The notes below the pieces were generated by a model, which searched no databases, was not told the origin of the DNA, and was given only the letters and a program-made list of their open reading frames with translations. From Streptomyces bungoensis (GTDB lineage Bacteria; Actinomycetota; Actinomycetes; Streptomycetales; Streptomycetaceae): DNA of 64,000 nucleotides. Below are positions 17,083 to 25,765 of the stretch, piece by piece. The translations under genes and the position numbers were made by a program. The DNA is taken from contig NZ_KQ948862.1 in NCBI RefSeq assembly GCF_001514215.1, positions 186,001-250,000 on the forward strand. Direction: 5' to 3'. Numbering within the stretch: position 1 is the first letter of the stretch; the number at the start of each line of letters is the position of its first letter.

Positions 17083-17925
17083 ATGCCCCAGCACACCTCC
17101 GGGTCCGACCGGGCGGCGCTCCCCCCAGCCGCCCGCGACGGTGGCAGCGCGCGGCCGCCCGCTCCCTCGACGCTCGACGAGCTGTGGCGGTCGTACAAGG
17201 CGACGGGGGACGAGCGGCTGCGGGAACAGCTGATCCTGCACTACTCGCCGCTCGTCAAGTACGTGGCGGGCCGGGTGAGCGTCGGCCTGCCGCCCAACGT
17301 GGAGCAGGCGGACTTCGTCTCCTCGGGCGTCTTCGGGCTGATCGACGCGATCGAGAAGTTCGACATCGACCGGGAGATCAAGTTCGAGACGTACGCGATC
17401 ACCCGGATCCGCGGCGCGATGATCGACGAGTTGCGGGCGCTGGACTGGATCCCCCGGTCCGTGCGGCAGAAGGCGCGCAACGTGGAACGGGCCTACGCCA
17501 CCCTGGAGGCGCGGCTGCGGCGGACCCCGTCGGAAGGGGAGGTCGCCGCCGAGATGGGCATCGCGGTCGACGAACTGCACGCCGTCTTCAGCCAGTTGTC
17601 CCTGGCCAACGTCGTGGCGCTGGAGGAGCTGCTGCACGTCGGCGGCGAGGACGGCGACGGGCTCAGCTTCATGGACACCATCGAGGACACCGCCGCCGAC
17701 AACCCGGTGGAGGTGGCCGAGGACCGCGAGCTGAGGCGGTTCCTGGCGCGGGCGATCAACACGCTGCCCGAGCGGGAGAAGACCGTGGTCACGCTGTACT
17801 ACTACGAGGGGCTCACCCTCGCCGAGATCGGCCACGTGCTCGGGGTCACCGAGAGCCGGGTCAGCCAGATCCACACCAAGTCGGTGCTGCAGCTGCGGGC
17901 GAAGCTGGCGAGCTTCGGACGCTGA
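17083..17925 (+). CDS. whiG: RNA polymerase sigma factor WhiG
   Basis: This 280-residue FliA-type sigma factor commits aerial hyphae to sporulation, and whiH and whiI are known targets. Region 2 is visible in DELWRSYKATGDERLREQLILHYSPLVKYV and FETYAITRIRGAMIDELRALDWIPRS. Region 3 is RTPSEGEVAAEMGI. Region 4 is REKTVVTLYYYEGLTLAEIGHVLGVTESRVSQIH. The ATG at 17083 gives MPQHTSGSDRAA, matching my memory of S. coelicolor WhiG in sequence and length. The protein is known to be held by RsiG with c-di-GMP. The upstream open frame to 16816 is rejected. Confidence 0.97.
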   Translation: MPQHTSGSDRAALPPAARDGGSARPPAPSTLDELWRSYKATGDERLREQLILHYSPLVKYVAGRVSVGLPPNVEQADFVSSGVFGLIDAIEKFDIDREIKFETYAITRIRGAMIDELRALDWIPRSVRQKARNVERAYATLEARLRRTPSEGEVAAEMGIAVDELHAVFSQLSLANVVALEELLHVGGEDGDGLSFMDTIEDTAADNPVEVAEDRELRRFLARAINTLPEREKTVVTLYYYEGLTLAEIGHVLGVTESRVSQIHTKSVLQLRAKLASFGR

Positions 17926-17966
17926 GTCGCTCCCGTTCACGGGGGCCCCTCCGTAGAGTGGTCGAC

Positions 17967-18548
17967 GTGCCAAGGATTCGAGCGGCCTCCGTGGCCGAGC
18001 ACCGGTCGATGCAGCGAGCCGCCCTGCTGGACGCGGCGCGGTCCCTGCTGTCCGAGGGTGGGACGGAGGCGCTGACCTTCCCCGCGCTGGCCGAGCGCAC
18101 GGGACTCGCGCGGTCCTCCGTCTACGAGTACTTCCGGTCGCGGGCCGCGGTGGTCGAGGAGCTGTGCGAGGTCGACTTCCCCGTGTGGGCGGCGGAGGTC
18201 GCCGCGGCGATGGAGCGGGCGCCGTCGGCCGAGGGAAAGGTCGAGGCGTACGTGCGGCAGCAGCTCTCGCTGGCCGGGGACCGGCGGCACCGGGCCGTGG
18301 TGGCGATCTCGGCGAGCGAGCTGGACGCCGGGGCGCGGGAGAAGATCCGGGCCGCGCACGGCGGACTGGTCACGCTGGTCGTCGAGGCGCTGGGGGAGCT
18401 GGGGCACGGGCAGCCCCGGCTGGCGGCCATGCTGCTGCAGGGAGTCGTGGACGCGGCGGTACGGCGGATCGAGCTGGGCGCGGCCGAGGACCCCGCGGTG
18501 GTCACCGACGCGGCCGTCGCCATGGCGCTGCGCGGCGTCCGGGGCTGA
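17967..18548 (+). CDS. TetR family transcriptional regulator
   Basis: This 193-residue protein has an N-terminal helix-turn-helix: ALLDAARSLLSEGGTEALTFPALAERTGLARSSVYEYFRSR, with the TetR signature ending in SSVYEYF. The C-terminal ligand domain is all-helical, and the ligand is unknown. The GTG at 17967 lies 7 nt after TAGAGT (17954-17959), so the mRNA may be leaderless. A GTG at 17958 is less likely. The gene is 41 nt from whiG and convergent with the peptidase gene. Confidence 0.85.
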   Translation: MPRIRAASVAEHRSMQRAALLDAARSLLSEGGTEALTFPALAERTGLARSSVYEYFRSRAAVVEELCEVDFPVWAAEVAAAMERAPSAEGKVEAYVRQQLSLAGDRRHRAVVAISASELDAGAREKIRAAHGGLVTLVVEALGELGHGQPRLAAMLLQGVVDAAVRRIELGAAEDPAVVTDAAVAMALRGVRG

Positions 18549-18565
18549 GCCGGGGCGCGGCGCTG

Positions 18566-18590
18566 AGCCGGGGCATTGGCCGCCCCGGTT
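18566..18590. terminator. Bidirectional terminator between the TetR and M23 genes
   Basis: A stem of 7 G/C pairs (18568-18574 with 18582-18588), extended by A-T and G-T pairs, lies between convergent genes and includes the first stop base of the minus-strand peptidase gene. Confidence 0.7.
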
Positions 18591-19209
18591 ACCCGGGCAG
18601 CGGGACACCCAGGACCGGCAGCAGCCGCGAGGGGCCCCTGCGCAGGAGCCACGGCGGCAGCAGGGACAGCGGGTCGAGATAGGTCTCGCCCCGCAGCAGG
18701 CCCCAGTGCACGCACGCCGCCGCCGGCCCGCAGTGCGAGCCCCTCGGCTCCACCACCCCCACCACCGCACCCGCGGCGACCGCGTCCCCCTTCCGTACCG
18801 ACGGGCTCACCGGCTCGTACGTGGTCCGCAGATCCGTCCCCGCCAGTGCCACCGACACCACGCCGCGCCCCGCGACCCGGCCGGCGAAGACCACGCGGCC
18901 GGCCGCGACCGCGCGGACCGGGGAGCCGGGCGGAGCGGCCAGGTCGACCCCCCGGTGCCCGGGCCCGTACACCGTCGCCGGGGGCTCCCAGCCGCGCAGG
19001 ACCGGAGGCCGGACGCCCACCGGCCAGGTGCGGCCGACGGCCGGAACCGGCGCCTCGCGGGGCACCGGGGGACCGGGCGCCGGCGTGCCCGCCCGGGCCG
19101 GCGGTCCCGGCACCGGCGCGCCCGCCCGGGCCGCAGGAGCCGGCGCGGCCAGGCCCAGTGCCGGCAGACACGCCGCCCACACCGCCGTACATCGCATCGC
19201 TCGTCGCAT
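18589..19209 (-). CDS. Secreted M23 (LytM-type) peptidase-like protein
   Basis: The 206 residues have an N-terminal signal peptide (MRRAMRCTAVWAACLPALGLAAP, cleavage near APAARA). A Pro/Ala-rich linker and an M23 domain from about residue 70 follow: GHRGVDLAAPPGSPVRAV holds the zinc His and Asp, with GRGVVSVALAG and a final VHWGLLRG. The usual HxH is C-V-H here (AACVHWG), so the first His is replaced by Cys, as far as the alignment can be judged by eye. That could reduce or abolish hydrolysis. Its role would be cell-wall cutting or binding. It is divergent from rpsB. Confidence 0.85.
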   Translation of the reverse strand: MRRAMRCTAVWAACLPALGLAAPAPAARAGAPVPGPPARAGTPAPGPPVPREAPVPAVGRTWPVGVRPPVLRGWEPPATVYGPGHRGVDLAAPPGSPVRAVAAGRVVFAGRVAGRGVVSVALAGTDLRTTYEPVSPSVRKGDAVAAGAVVGVVEPRGSHCGPAAACVHWGLLRGETYLDPLSLLPPWLLRRGPSRLLPVLGVPLPG

Positions 19210-19483
19210 GCGCAGCAGGCTCCCGGATTCTCGCGATCATGGCCGGGACCTGTGGACGACCGGCCGGTTGTGGACAGCGGCGTCACCCGCTGCCCCGTCG
19301 GTCCCGTACACTTCTTCTGGCGATCCGGGTCACCGGGTCGACTTCGCACGCCCAGGCACGGCACCCGGAACGGGTTCGTGCCAAGCGCCTCTCGGTCCTT
19401 CGTGGCACGGCGCACCACGGGCGTCAGGCGCGGCCGCCGTCCGGCGGGCGCGGCACAACCGAGAAACTCAAGGAGATACGGCC

Positions 19484-20413
19484 ATGGCCGTCGTCACGAT
19501 GCGGGAGCTGCTGGAGAGCGGCGTCCACTTCGGTCACCAGACCCGTCGCTGGAACCCGAAGATGAAGCGCTTCATCTTCACCGAGCGCAACGGCATCTAC
19601 ATCATCGACCTGCTCCAGTCGCTGTCGTACATCGACCGCGCCTACGAGTTCGTCAAGGAGACCGTCGCCCACGGCGGCACGGTCATGTTCGTCGGCACCA
19701 AGAAGCAGGCGCAGGAGGCCATCGCCGAGCAGGCCACCCGCGTCGGCATGCCCTACGTCAACCAGCGCTGGCTGGGCGGCATGCTCACCAACTTCTCGAC
19801 CGTCTACAAGCGCCTGCAGCGCCTGAAGGAGCTCGAGCAGATCGACTTCGAGGACGTGGCCGCCTCCGGCCTCACCAAGAAGGAGCTGCTGGTCCTCTCC
19901 CGCGAGAAGGCCAAGCTGGAGAAGACCCTCGGCGGTATCCGCGAGATGCAGAAGGTGCCCAGCGCCGTCTGGATCGTGGACACCAAGAAGGAGCACATCG
20001 CGGTCGGCGAGGCCCGGAAGCTCAACATCCCGGTCGTCGCGATCCTCGACACCAACTGCGACCCCGACGAGGTCGACTACAAGATCCCGGGCAACGACGA
20101 CGCGATCCGCTCCGTCACCCTGCTCACCCGCGTGATCGCCGACGCCGTCGCCGAGGGCCTCATCTCCCGCTCCCGTGTCGCCACGGGTGACAAGGGCGAG
20201 AAGGCCGCGGGCGAGCCGCTCGCCGAGTGGGAGCGCGACCTGCTCGAGGGCGAGAAGAAGGCGGACGAGGCCGCTCCGGCCGCCGAGGCCGCTCCGGCCG
20301 CCGAGGCTGCTCCGGCCGCCGAGGCCGAGAAGCCGGCCGAGGCCCCCGCCGCCGAGGCCGCCGAGGCTCCCGCCGCCGAGGCCGCCCCGGCCGCCGAGGG
20401 CGAGCAGGCCTGA
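19484..20413 (+). CDS. rpsB: 30S ribosomal protein S2
   Basis: This 309-residue protein begins MAVVTMRELLESGVHFGHQTRRWNPKM, the S2 signature, and also has NQRWLGGMLTNFSTV and GIPVVAILDTNCDPD-like blocks. From about residue 260 it ends in a low-complexity Ala/Pro/Glu tail of repeated PAAEA units, which lengthens S2 by some 45 residues over the core. ATG 19484 follows AAGGAGATACGGCC. The 274-bp upstream region should hold the promoter. It is first of the rpsB-tsf pair, with a long-loop hairpin between them. Confidence 0.97.
   Translation: MAVVTMRELLESGVHFGHQTRRWNPKMKRFIFTERNGIYIIDLLQSLSYIDRAYEFVKETVAHGGTVMFVGTKKQAQEAIAEQATRVGMPYVNQRWLGGMLTNFSTVYKRLQRLKELEQIDFEDVAASGLTKKELLVLSREKAKLEKTLGGIREMQKVPSAVWIVDTKKEHIAVGEARKLNIPVVAILDTNCDPDEVDYKIPGNDDAIRSVTLLTRVIADAVAEGLISRSRVATGDKGEKAAGEPLAEWERDLLEGEKKADEAAPAAEAAPAAEAAPAAEAEKPAEAPAAEAAEAPAAEAAPAAEGEQA
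20272..20402 (+). repeat. Ala/Pro/Glu codon repeat at the rpsB 3' end
   Basis: An 18-bp unit close to GCTCCGGCCGCCGAGGCC is repeated with small changes and encodes the APAAEA tail of S2. It is in frame throughout and may vary in copy number between strains. Confidence 0.75.
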
Positions 20414-20424
20414 CGTCAGCGTTG

Positions 20425-20484
20425 ACGGTGGGGGCGGCACGGAATCCACAGCGCCTCCGGCGAGGGTGAGTCCGCCCCCACCGT
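20425..20484 (+). terminator. Long-loop hairpin between rpsB and tsf
   Basis: A perfect 13-bp stem (20425-20437 with 20472-20484, ACGGTGGGGGCGG pairing with its complement) encloses 34 nt. It lies directly after rpsB and could be an attenuator setting the S2:EF-Ts ratio. Confidence 0.7.
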
Positions 20485-20587
20485 TCACCCGTCGGTCGGC
20501 ACGCCGTCCGCGATCCACGGCCGCACGTGGACCCGGACCGTGCTGATCTCCGATCTTTCGAAGACTTCGAGAAAGACTCACAGACTC

Positions 20588-21424
20588 ATGGCGAACTACA
20601 CCGCCGCCGACGTCAAGAAGCTCCGTGAGCTCACGGGCGCCGGCATGATGGACTGCAAGAAGGCCCTGGACGAGGCCGAGGGCAACGTCGACAAGGCCGT
20701 CGAGGCGCTGCGCATCAAGGGCCAGAAGGGCGTCGCCAAGCGTGAGGGCCGCTCCGCCGAGAACGGCGCCGTGGTCTCCATCATCGCCGACGACAACTCC
20801 TCCGGCGTCCTCGTCGAGCTGAAGTGCGAGACGGACTTCGTCGCCAAGGGCGACAAGTTCCAGGCCGTGGCCAAGGCCATCGCCGAGCACGTCGCCAAGT
20901 CCTCCCCGGCCGACATCGAGGCCCTGCTCGCCTCCGAGATCGAGGCCGGCAAGACCGTCCAGGCGTTCGTGGACGAGGCCAACGCCAACCTCGGTGAGAA
21001 GATCGTCCTGGACCGCTTCGCGCAGTTCTCCGACGGCTACGTCACCGCCTACATGCACCGCACGATGCCCGACCTGCCCCCGCAGATCGGTGTCCTCGTC
21101 GAGCTCGACAAGCCGAACGCCGAGGTCGCCAAGGGCATCGCCCAGCACATCGCCGCGTTCGCGCCGAAGTACCTCGCCAAGGAGGACGTGCCGGCCGACG
21201 TCGTCGAGTCCGAGCGCCGCATCGCCGAGGAGACCACCCGCGCCGAGGGCAAGCCCGAGGCCGCGATCGCCAAGATCGTCGAGGGCCGCCTGAACGGCTT
21301 CTTCAAGGACGCGACGCTGCTCGGCCAGCCGTACGCGCTCGACAACAAGAAGTCGGTCCAGAAGGTGCTGGACGAGGCCGGTGTCACCCTGAAGCGCTTC
21401 TCGCGCATCAAGGTCGGCATCTGA
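20588..21424 (+). CDS. tsf: Elongation factor Ts
   Basis: The 278 residues start MANYTAADVKKLRELTGAGMMDCKKALDEAEGN, the conserved N-terminal UBA-like domain of EF-Ts. The core includes CETDFVAKGDKFQ and KIVEGRLNGFFKDATLLGQ. It is the GDP/GTP exchange factor of EF-Tu. ATG 20588 is chosen over the in-frame start at 20540, which would add non-conserved residues. Confidence 0.97.
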   Translation: MANYTAADVKKLRELTGAGMMDCKKALDEAEGNVDKAVEALRIKGQKGVAKREGRSAENGAVVSIIADDNSSGVLVELKCETDFVAKGDKFQAVAKAIAEHVAKSSPADIEALLASEIEAGKTVQAFVDEANANLGEKIVLDRFAQFSDGYVTAYMHRTMPDLPPQIGVLVELDKPNAEVAKGIAQHIAAFAPKYLAKEDVPADVVESERRIAEETTRAEGKPEAAIAKIVEGRLNGFFKDATLLGQPYALDNKKSVQKVLDEAGVTLKRFSRIKVGI

Positions 21425-21483
21425 GTCCGTACCGCGATCGACGCGCGACCCGCGGAGAAATCCCGATAGGGTCGACAGCAGTC

Positions 21484-21520
21484 GTCCGCGCACACCGCCA
21501 CACCCGGGTGTGGGGCGGAC
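21484..21520 (+). terminator. Hairpin between tsf and pyrH
   Basis: Inverted repeats around CACACCCGGGTGTG can fold in two alternative ways, with an outer GTCCGC pairing with GCGGAC. It lies 60 nt after tsf and may be a terminator or attenuator. Confidence 0.6.
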
Positions 21521-21628
21521 GGCAGCAGATCTGACGAGGAGGCCATTGCCGCGCATGGGAGCGAAAAGCGACCCCAACCGGCAGTGGCCTTCTTCGCATG
21601 TGCACCACGTAACAGAGGCGGGATCCCG

Positions 21629-22387
21629 ATGACCACCAAAGCCCAGAAGAGCGACGACGGCAAAGTACGCGGCCGGTTTCTGCTGAAGCTGTCCGGAGAG
21701 GCGTTCTCCGGTGGCGGGGGCCTGGGCGTGGACCCGGACGTGGTGCACAAGATCGCCCGCGAGATCGCCGCCGTCGTCCGCGACGGCGCGGAGATCGCGG
21801 TCGTGATCGGCGGCGGCAACTTCTTCCGCGGCGCCGAACTGCAGCAGCGCGGCATGGACCGCGCCCGCTCCGACTACATGGGCATGCTCGGCACCGTGAT
21901 GAACTGCCTCGCCCTCCAGGACTTCCTGGAGAAGGAGGGCATCGACAGCCGGGTGCAGACCGCCATCACCATGGGCCAGGTCGCCGAGCCGTACATCCCG
22001 CTGCGGGCCGTGCGCCACCTGGAGAAGGGCCGCGTGGTCATCTTCGGCGCCGGTATGGGCATGCCGTACTTCTCCACCGACACCACCGCCGCCCAGCGCG
22101 CCCTGGAGATCGACGCCGAGGCGCTGCTCATGGGCAAGAACGGCGTGGACGGGGTCTACGACTCCGACCCCAAGACCAACCCCGACGCCGTCAAGTTCGA
22201 CGCTCTCGGCTACGGCGAGGTCATCACCCGCGACCTGAAGGTCGCCGACGCCACCGCGATCACGCTGTGCCGCGACAACAAGCTGCCGATCCTCGTGTTC
22301 GAGCTGCTGGCGGAAGGCAATATCGCGCGGGCCGTCAAGGGTGAGAAGATCGGCACGCTGGTGGGTGACCAGGCCGGCCGGGGCTGA
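21629..22387 (+). CDS. pyrH: UMP kinase
   Basis: The 252 residues contain FLLKLSGEAFSGGGGLGVDPD, VIGGGNFFRGAELQQRGMDRARSDYMGML and the C-terminal KVADATAITLCRDNKLPI, all typical of bacterial UMP kinases of the amino-acid kinase fold. The enzyme makes UDP from UMP and is usually hexameric and regulated by UTP and GTP. ATG 21629 (MTTKAQKSDDGKVRG) is preferred to the in-frame ATG at 21584 on conservation. It lies in the tsf-pyrH-frr-cdsA order. Confidence 0.96.
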   Translation: MTTKAQKSDDGKVRGRFLLKLSGEAFSGGGGLGVDPDVVHKIAREIAAVVRDGAEIAVVIGGGNFFRGAELQQRGMDRARSDYMGMLGTVMNCLALQDFLEKEGIDSRVQTAITMGQVAEPYIPLRAVRHLEKGRVVIFGAGMGMPYFSTDTTAAQRALEIDAEALLMGKNGVDGVYDSDPKTNPDAVKFDALGYGEVITRDLKVADATAITLCRDNKLPILVFELLAEGNIARAVKGEKIGTLVGDQAGRG

Positions 22388-22562
22388 CCCGGCACCGACC
22401 CGGCCGGTGGTGCGCGGCCCCGTGAGGGCGCCGGACCACGGCCGGGGGATGGACAATGTCCTGCCGGTCGGGAACCGTGCAGGAAGAAGACGCGACGCAG
22501 CCGGCCGCCGCCCCGACGAGGAACCGCAGCCGGGCCTTACTCAAGACACGCAGGAGCAAGTG

Positions 22563-23120
22563 GTGATCGAAGAGACCCTCCTCGAGGCCGAGGAGAAGAT
22601 GGAGAAGGCCGTCGTGGTCGCCAAGGAGGACTTCGCCGCGATCCGCACCGGCCGTGCGCACCCGGCGATGTTCAACAAGATCGTGGCCGACTACTACGGC
22701 GCGCCGACGCCGATCAACCAGCTGGCCTCGTTCTCCGTGCCGGAACCGCGCATGGCGGTCGTGACCCCGTTCGACAAGAGCGCGCTGCGCAACATCGAGC
22801 AGGCGATCCGCGACTCCGACCTGGGCGTCAACCCCAGCAACGACGGCAACATCATCCGGGTGGTGTTCCCCGAGCTCACCGAGGAGCGCCGCCGCGAGTA
22901 CATCAAGGTCGCCAAGGGCAAGGGCGAGGACGCCAAGGTGTCCATCCGCTCGGTGCGCCGCAAGGCCAAGGACGCCATCGACAAGCTGATCAAGGACGGC
23001 GAGGTCGGCGAGGACGAGGGCCGCCGTGCGGAGAAGGAGCTCGACGACACCACCGCGAAGTACGTCGCGCAGGTGGACGAGCTCCTGAAGCACAAGGAAG
23101 CGGAGCTGCTCGAGGTCTGA
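22563..23120 (+). CDS. frr: Ribosome recycling factor
   Basis: The 185 residues have the standard RRF pattern: ALEKAVVVAKEDFAAIRTGRAHP-like helix 1, YYGAPTPINQLASFSVPEPRMAVVTPFD and IRSVRRKAKDAIDKL. It splits post-termination ribosomes with EF-G. Two GTG codons lie in tandem (22560 and 22563). The second gives the family length and is preceded by AGGAGCAA. The stop overlaps the cdsA start by one base. Confidence 0.96.
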   Translation: MIEETLLEAEEKMEKAVVVAKEDFAAIRTGRAHPAMFNKIVADYYGAPTPINQLASFSVPEPRMAVVTPFDKSALRNIEQAIRDSDLGVNPSNDGNIIRVVFPELTEERRREYIKVAKGKGEDAKVSIRSVRRKAKDAIDKLIKDGEVGEDEGRRAEKELDDTTAKYVAQVDELLKHKEAELLEV

Positions 23121-24256
23121 TGAACGACTCTTCCTGGGGAGCGCCGCCGCACGCCGGACCACAGACCGGGTACTGGGGGCCGTCCGACCAGGGGCCTGCG
23201 CAGGGCGTAGCCCCGGCGGGTCCCGTCTACGATGCGCCACCGGCGCAGCAGACTCGCCCCATGCCCATCGTGCCCGACGGACCCGCGTACGGCGGGAACC
23301 AGGACGACGAACGGAGGGCCGCTCGGCTGAACGGCCCTCCGTTGCGAGACGAGATGCAGCAGGTGCCGCCCCCCGGGGCGGTGCGGCGGAATCCGGAGCC
23401 CATGCCCGACGCCCCCCAGCCGGCGCCCGCGCCGCCGAAGAAGAGCGCGGGCCGCGACCTGAGCGCGGCCATAGGCGTCGGGGTGGGGCTCGGTGTGGTG
23501 ATCCTCGCCTCCCTGTTCGTGGTCAAGGCCGTGTTCGTCGGGGTGATCGCCGTCGCCGTGGTCGTGGGCCTGTGGGAACTGACCAGCAGGCTGCGGGAGC
23601 GCAAGGAGATCAAGGCGCCGCTGGTGCCGCTGGCGCTGGGCGGTGCGGCGATGGTGATCGCCGGGTACGTCCGGGGCGCCGAGGGCGCCTGGGTCGCCAT
23701 GGCGCTCACGGCACTGGCGGTCCTGGTCTGGCGGATGACGGAACCGCCGGAGGGCTACCTCAAGGACGTCACGGCGGGCGTCTTCGCGGCGTTCTACGTG
23801 CCCTTCCTGGCCACGTTCGTCGCGCTCATGCTCACCGCCGACGACGGTCCCTGGCGGGTCCTGACCTTCCTGCTGCTGACGGTCGTCAGCGACACGGGCG
23901 CGTACGCCGTCGGCTGGCGCTTCGGCACGCACAAGCTCGCCCCGCGCATCAGCCCCGGCAAGACCCGGGAGGGACTGCTGGGCGCGGTGTCGTTCGCCAT
24001 GGTCGCGGGCGCGCTGTGCATGCAGTTCCTGATCGACGGCGGCGCCTGGTGGCAGGGTCTGCTGCTCGGCCTCGCGGTCGCGGTCAGCGCCACCCTCGGC
24101 GACCTCGGCGAGTCGATGATCAAGCGTGACCTGGGCATCAAGGACATGGGCACCCTGCTGCCGGGCCACGGAGGCATCATGGACCGCCTCGACTCACTGC
24201 TGCCGACGGCACCGGTGGTGTGGCTGCTGATGGTGGCCTTCGTGGGAAGCAGCTGA
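23120..24256 (+). CDS. cdsA: Phosphatidate cytidylyltransferase
   Basis: This 378-residue membrane enzyme makes CDP-diacylglycerol from CTP and phosphatidate. The first 110 residues are hydrophilic, Pro/Gly-rich and specific to this group. Several TM helices follow (from about residue 114). The family signature is SDTGAYAVGWRFGTHKL...SPGKTREG and the C-terminal DLGESMIKRDLGIKDMGTLLPGHGGIMDRLDS. It is translationally coupled to frr through TGATG. Confidence 0.95.
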   Translation: MNDSSWGAPPHAGPQTGYWGPSDQGPAQGVAPAGPVYDAPPAQQTRPMPIVPDGPAYGGNQDDERRAARLNGPPLRDEMQQVPPPGAVRRNPEPMPDAPQPAPAPPKKSAGRDLSAAIGVGVGLGVVILASLFVVKAVFVGVIAVAVVVGLWELTSRLRERKEIKAPLVPLALGGAAMVIAGYVRGAEGAWVAMALTALAVLVWRMTEPPEGYLKDVTAGVFAAFYVPFLATFVALMLTADDGPWRVLTFLLLTVVSDTGAYAVGWRFGTHKLAPRISPGKTREGLLGAVSFAMVAGALCMQFLIDGGAWWQGLLLGLAVAVSATLGDLGESMIKRDLGIKDMGTLLPGHGGIMDRLDSLLPTAPVVWLLMVAFVGSS

Positions 24257-24279
24257 ACAACGGCTGGGACACGTACGAC

Positions 24280-24314
24280 GAGGGGCCCGCTGCACGGAGG
24301 TGCGGCGGGCCCTC
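24280..24314. terminator. Bidirectional terminator between cdsA and the phosphatase gene
   Basis: GAGGGGCCCGC pairs with GCGGGCCCTC, with an inner TGCAC-GTGC extension, just after cdsA and downstream of the convergent phosphatase gene. Confidence 0.8.
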
Positions 24315-24338
24315 TCGTCTGCCGGCGCGCCCTCCCGC

Positions 24339-25652
24339 TCAGGCGGCCCTCCTGCGCGCCTCCGTCAGCTCGCCCGAGTGCACCCCGGCGGAGCGCACGG
24401 CGGCGGGAGCCCGCCGGACCGCCACCATGGCCACGTCGTCGGTGAGCCGGGAGCCCGCGTACTGGCGCAGGTCGCGCTGGACGGCGTCCACGAGTTGCTC
24501 CGGCGTCAGGCCGGCCCAGCGCCGGAGCCGCTCGGCGAGCGGGTAGAAGGCGCCGGACGCGTCCCGGGCCTCGGTCACCCCGTCGGTGTAGAGCAGGAGC
24601 GTGGCTCCGGGCGGGAAGTCGGCCCGGTCCACGATCACCTCCCCGCCGTTCAGCTCCTCCAGACCCAGCGGCGGCACCGGCACGGTGGGCTCCAGCGCGG
24701 TGACGGTGCCGTCCTGGAGGAGCAGCGGCGGCGGATGCCCCAGGTTCGCCAGGCGCACGGGGCCCTCCTCGGGGAGTTCCAGGACGACCGCGGTGACGAA
24801 CGACTCCTCCCCGAACTGGCTGCCCGAGCCGGACCCCGTCTCCGCGGCCGCGCACAGGTCCTGGACCTCCTCGTGGAACGCCGCGCCCAGTTCCCGCACC
24901 ACGTCCGGCAGCGGGCTGCCGTGCCGGGCCGACTGCCGGAAGCTGTTCAGCACGCAGCTGACCATCTCCAGGGACGCCAGGCCCTTGCCCTGCACGTCAC
25001 CGAGGAGGACCTGCGTGCGCGCACCGTGGTGGGCGACCGCGTAGAGGTCACCGCCGATGGCGGCCTCCTCGTCCGCCGCCTGGTACAGCGACGCGACCTC
25101 GAACGGGCCGACCTGGCGCGGCAGCGGGTGCAGCAGCACCCGCTGGGTGACCTCGGCGACCCACCGGGACTTGGCCAGCTCCCGCTCCCTGCGCACCCGC
25201 ACGGCGCTGGCGGCCAAGGCGGCCGCACTGATGAGCCCGATGGTGACGACCTGCACCGGGAAGTTCACGGTGTCGAGCTGCTGGTTCACCAAGGAGGCCG
25301 CCACCACGCAGGGAAGCGTCACGGCGATCACCGCCAGCACGCCGGCGGGGCTGCAGAAGATGGCGGCGAGGGCCGGGGCCGCCACCATCATGGGCCCGAA
25401 GCGGACGACGGGGGGCGTCAGCAGGTCCGCCACGAGCAACAGGACCGGGAGGAGCGACAGCGCCGCCACCAGGACCATGGGACGACGGCACATCTCGCCG
25501 GCGCGCGCCAGCCCGCCGCTGAAGTCTCGCACTCCGGTCACCTCCAGCCTGCGCGGCCCCGAGCCCCGGTCCTTCGTCCCCTCCAGGGAAGCGGGGCCAC
25601 CCCCCGTACCGCAATGGGCCGATTGGTCCACCAAAGAGGTGATTATCTGCAT
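24339..25652 (-). CDS. Membrane-anchored PP2C/SpoIIE-type protein phosphatase
   Basis: The protein has 437 residues if started at ATG 25652 (MQIITSLVDQ); an in-frame start at 25721 is possible. About five hydrophobic segments (residues 55-160) precede a SpoIIE domain: SLYQAADEEAAIGGDLYAV, VLLGDVQGKGLASLEMV, SFVTAVVLEL, LLLYTDGVTEARDASGAFY and DDVAMVAVRR. The metal-binding GGDLY and DVQGKG motifs are intact, so it should be an active Ser/Thr phosphatase. Such proteins act in partner-switching on anti-anti-sigma factors, and many exist in Streptomyces. No such partner is encoded nearby. Confidence 0.85.
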   Translation of the reverse strand: MQIITSLVDQSAHCGTGGGPASLEGTKDRGSGPRRLEVTGVRDFSGGLARAGEMCRRPMVLVAALSLLPVLLLVADLLTPPVVRFGPMMVAAPALAAIFCSPAGVLAVIAVTLPCVVAASLVNQQLDTVNFPVQVVTIGLISAAALAASAVRVRRERELAKSRWVAEVTQRVLLHPLPRQVGPFEVASLYQAADEEAAIGGDLYAVAHHGARTQVLLGDVQGKGLASLEMVSCVLNSFRQSARHGSPLPDVVRELGAAFHEEVQDLCAAAETGSGSGSQFGEESFVTAVVLELPEEGPVRLANLGHPPPLLLQDGTVTALEPTVPVPPLGLEELNGGEVIVDRADFPPGATLLLYTDGVTEARDASGAFYPLAERLRRWAGLTPEQLVDAVQRDLRQYAGSRLTDDVAMVAVRRAPAAVRSAGVHSGELTEARRRAA

Positions 25653-25701
25653 ACCCCCCTTTCGTCGGCCATCAGATGCCCGGATGCACGCCGACGCACG
25701 A

Positions 25702-25739
25702 CGGAGCGGGCCGGTTCCCATGAACTCCGGCCCGCTCCG
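25702..25739 (-). terminator. Terminator of the His-rich small gene
   Basis: A perfect 13-bp stem (25702-25714 with 25727-25739) with a 12-nt loop lies 27 nt downstream of the 25766-25903 gene. It supports that small gene being a separate transcript. Confidence 0.8.
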
Positions 25740-25765
25740 CTCCGTGTCACTGGTGGTGGGGCATA

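Noticed and set aside
19424..22456. 1,010-codon minus-strand frame opposite rpsB-tsf-pyrH
   Set aside because: It spans three conserved genes and intergenic regions; this is a codon-bias artefact, not a giant gene.
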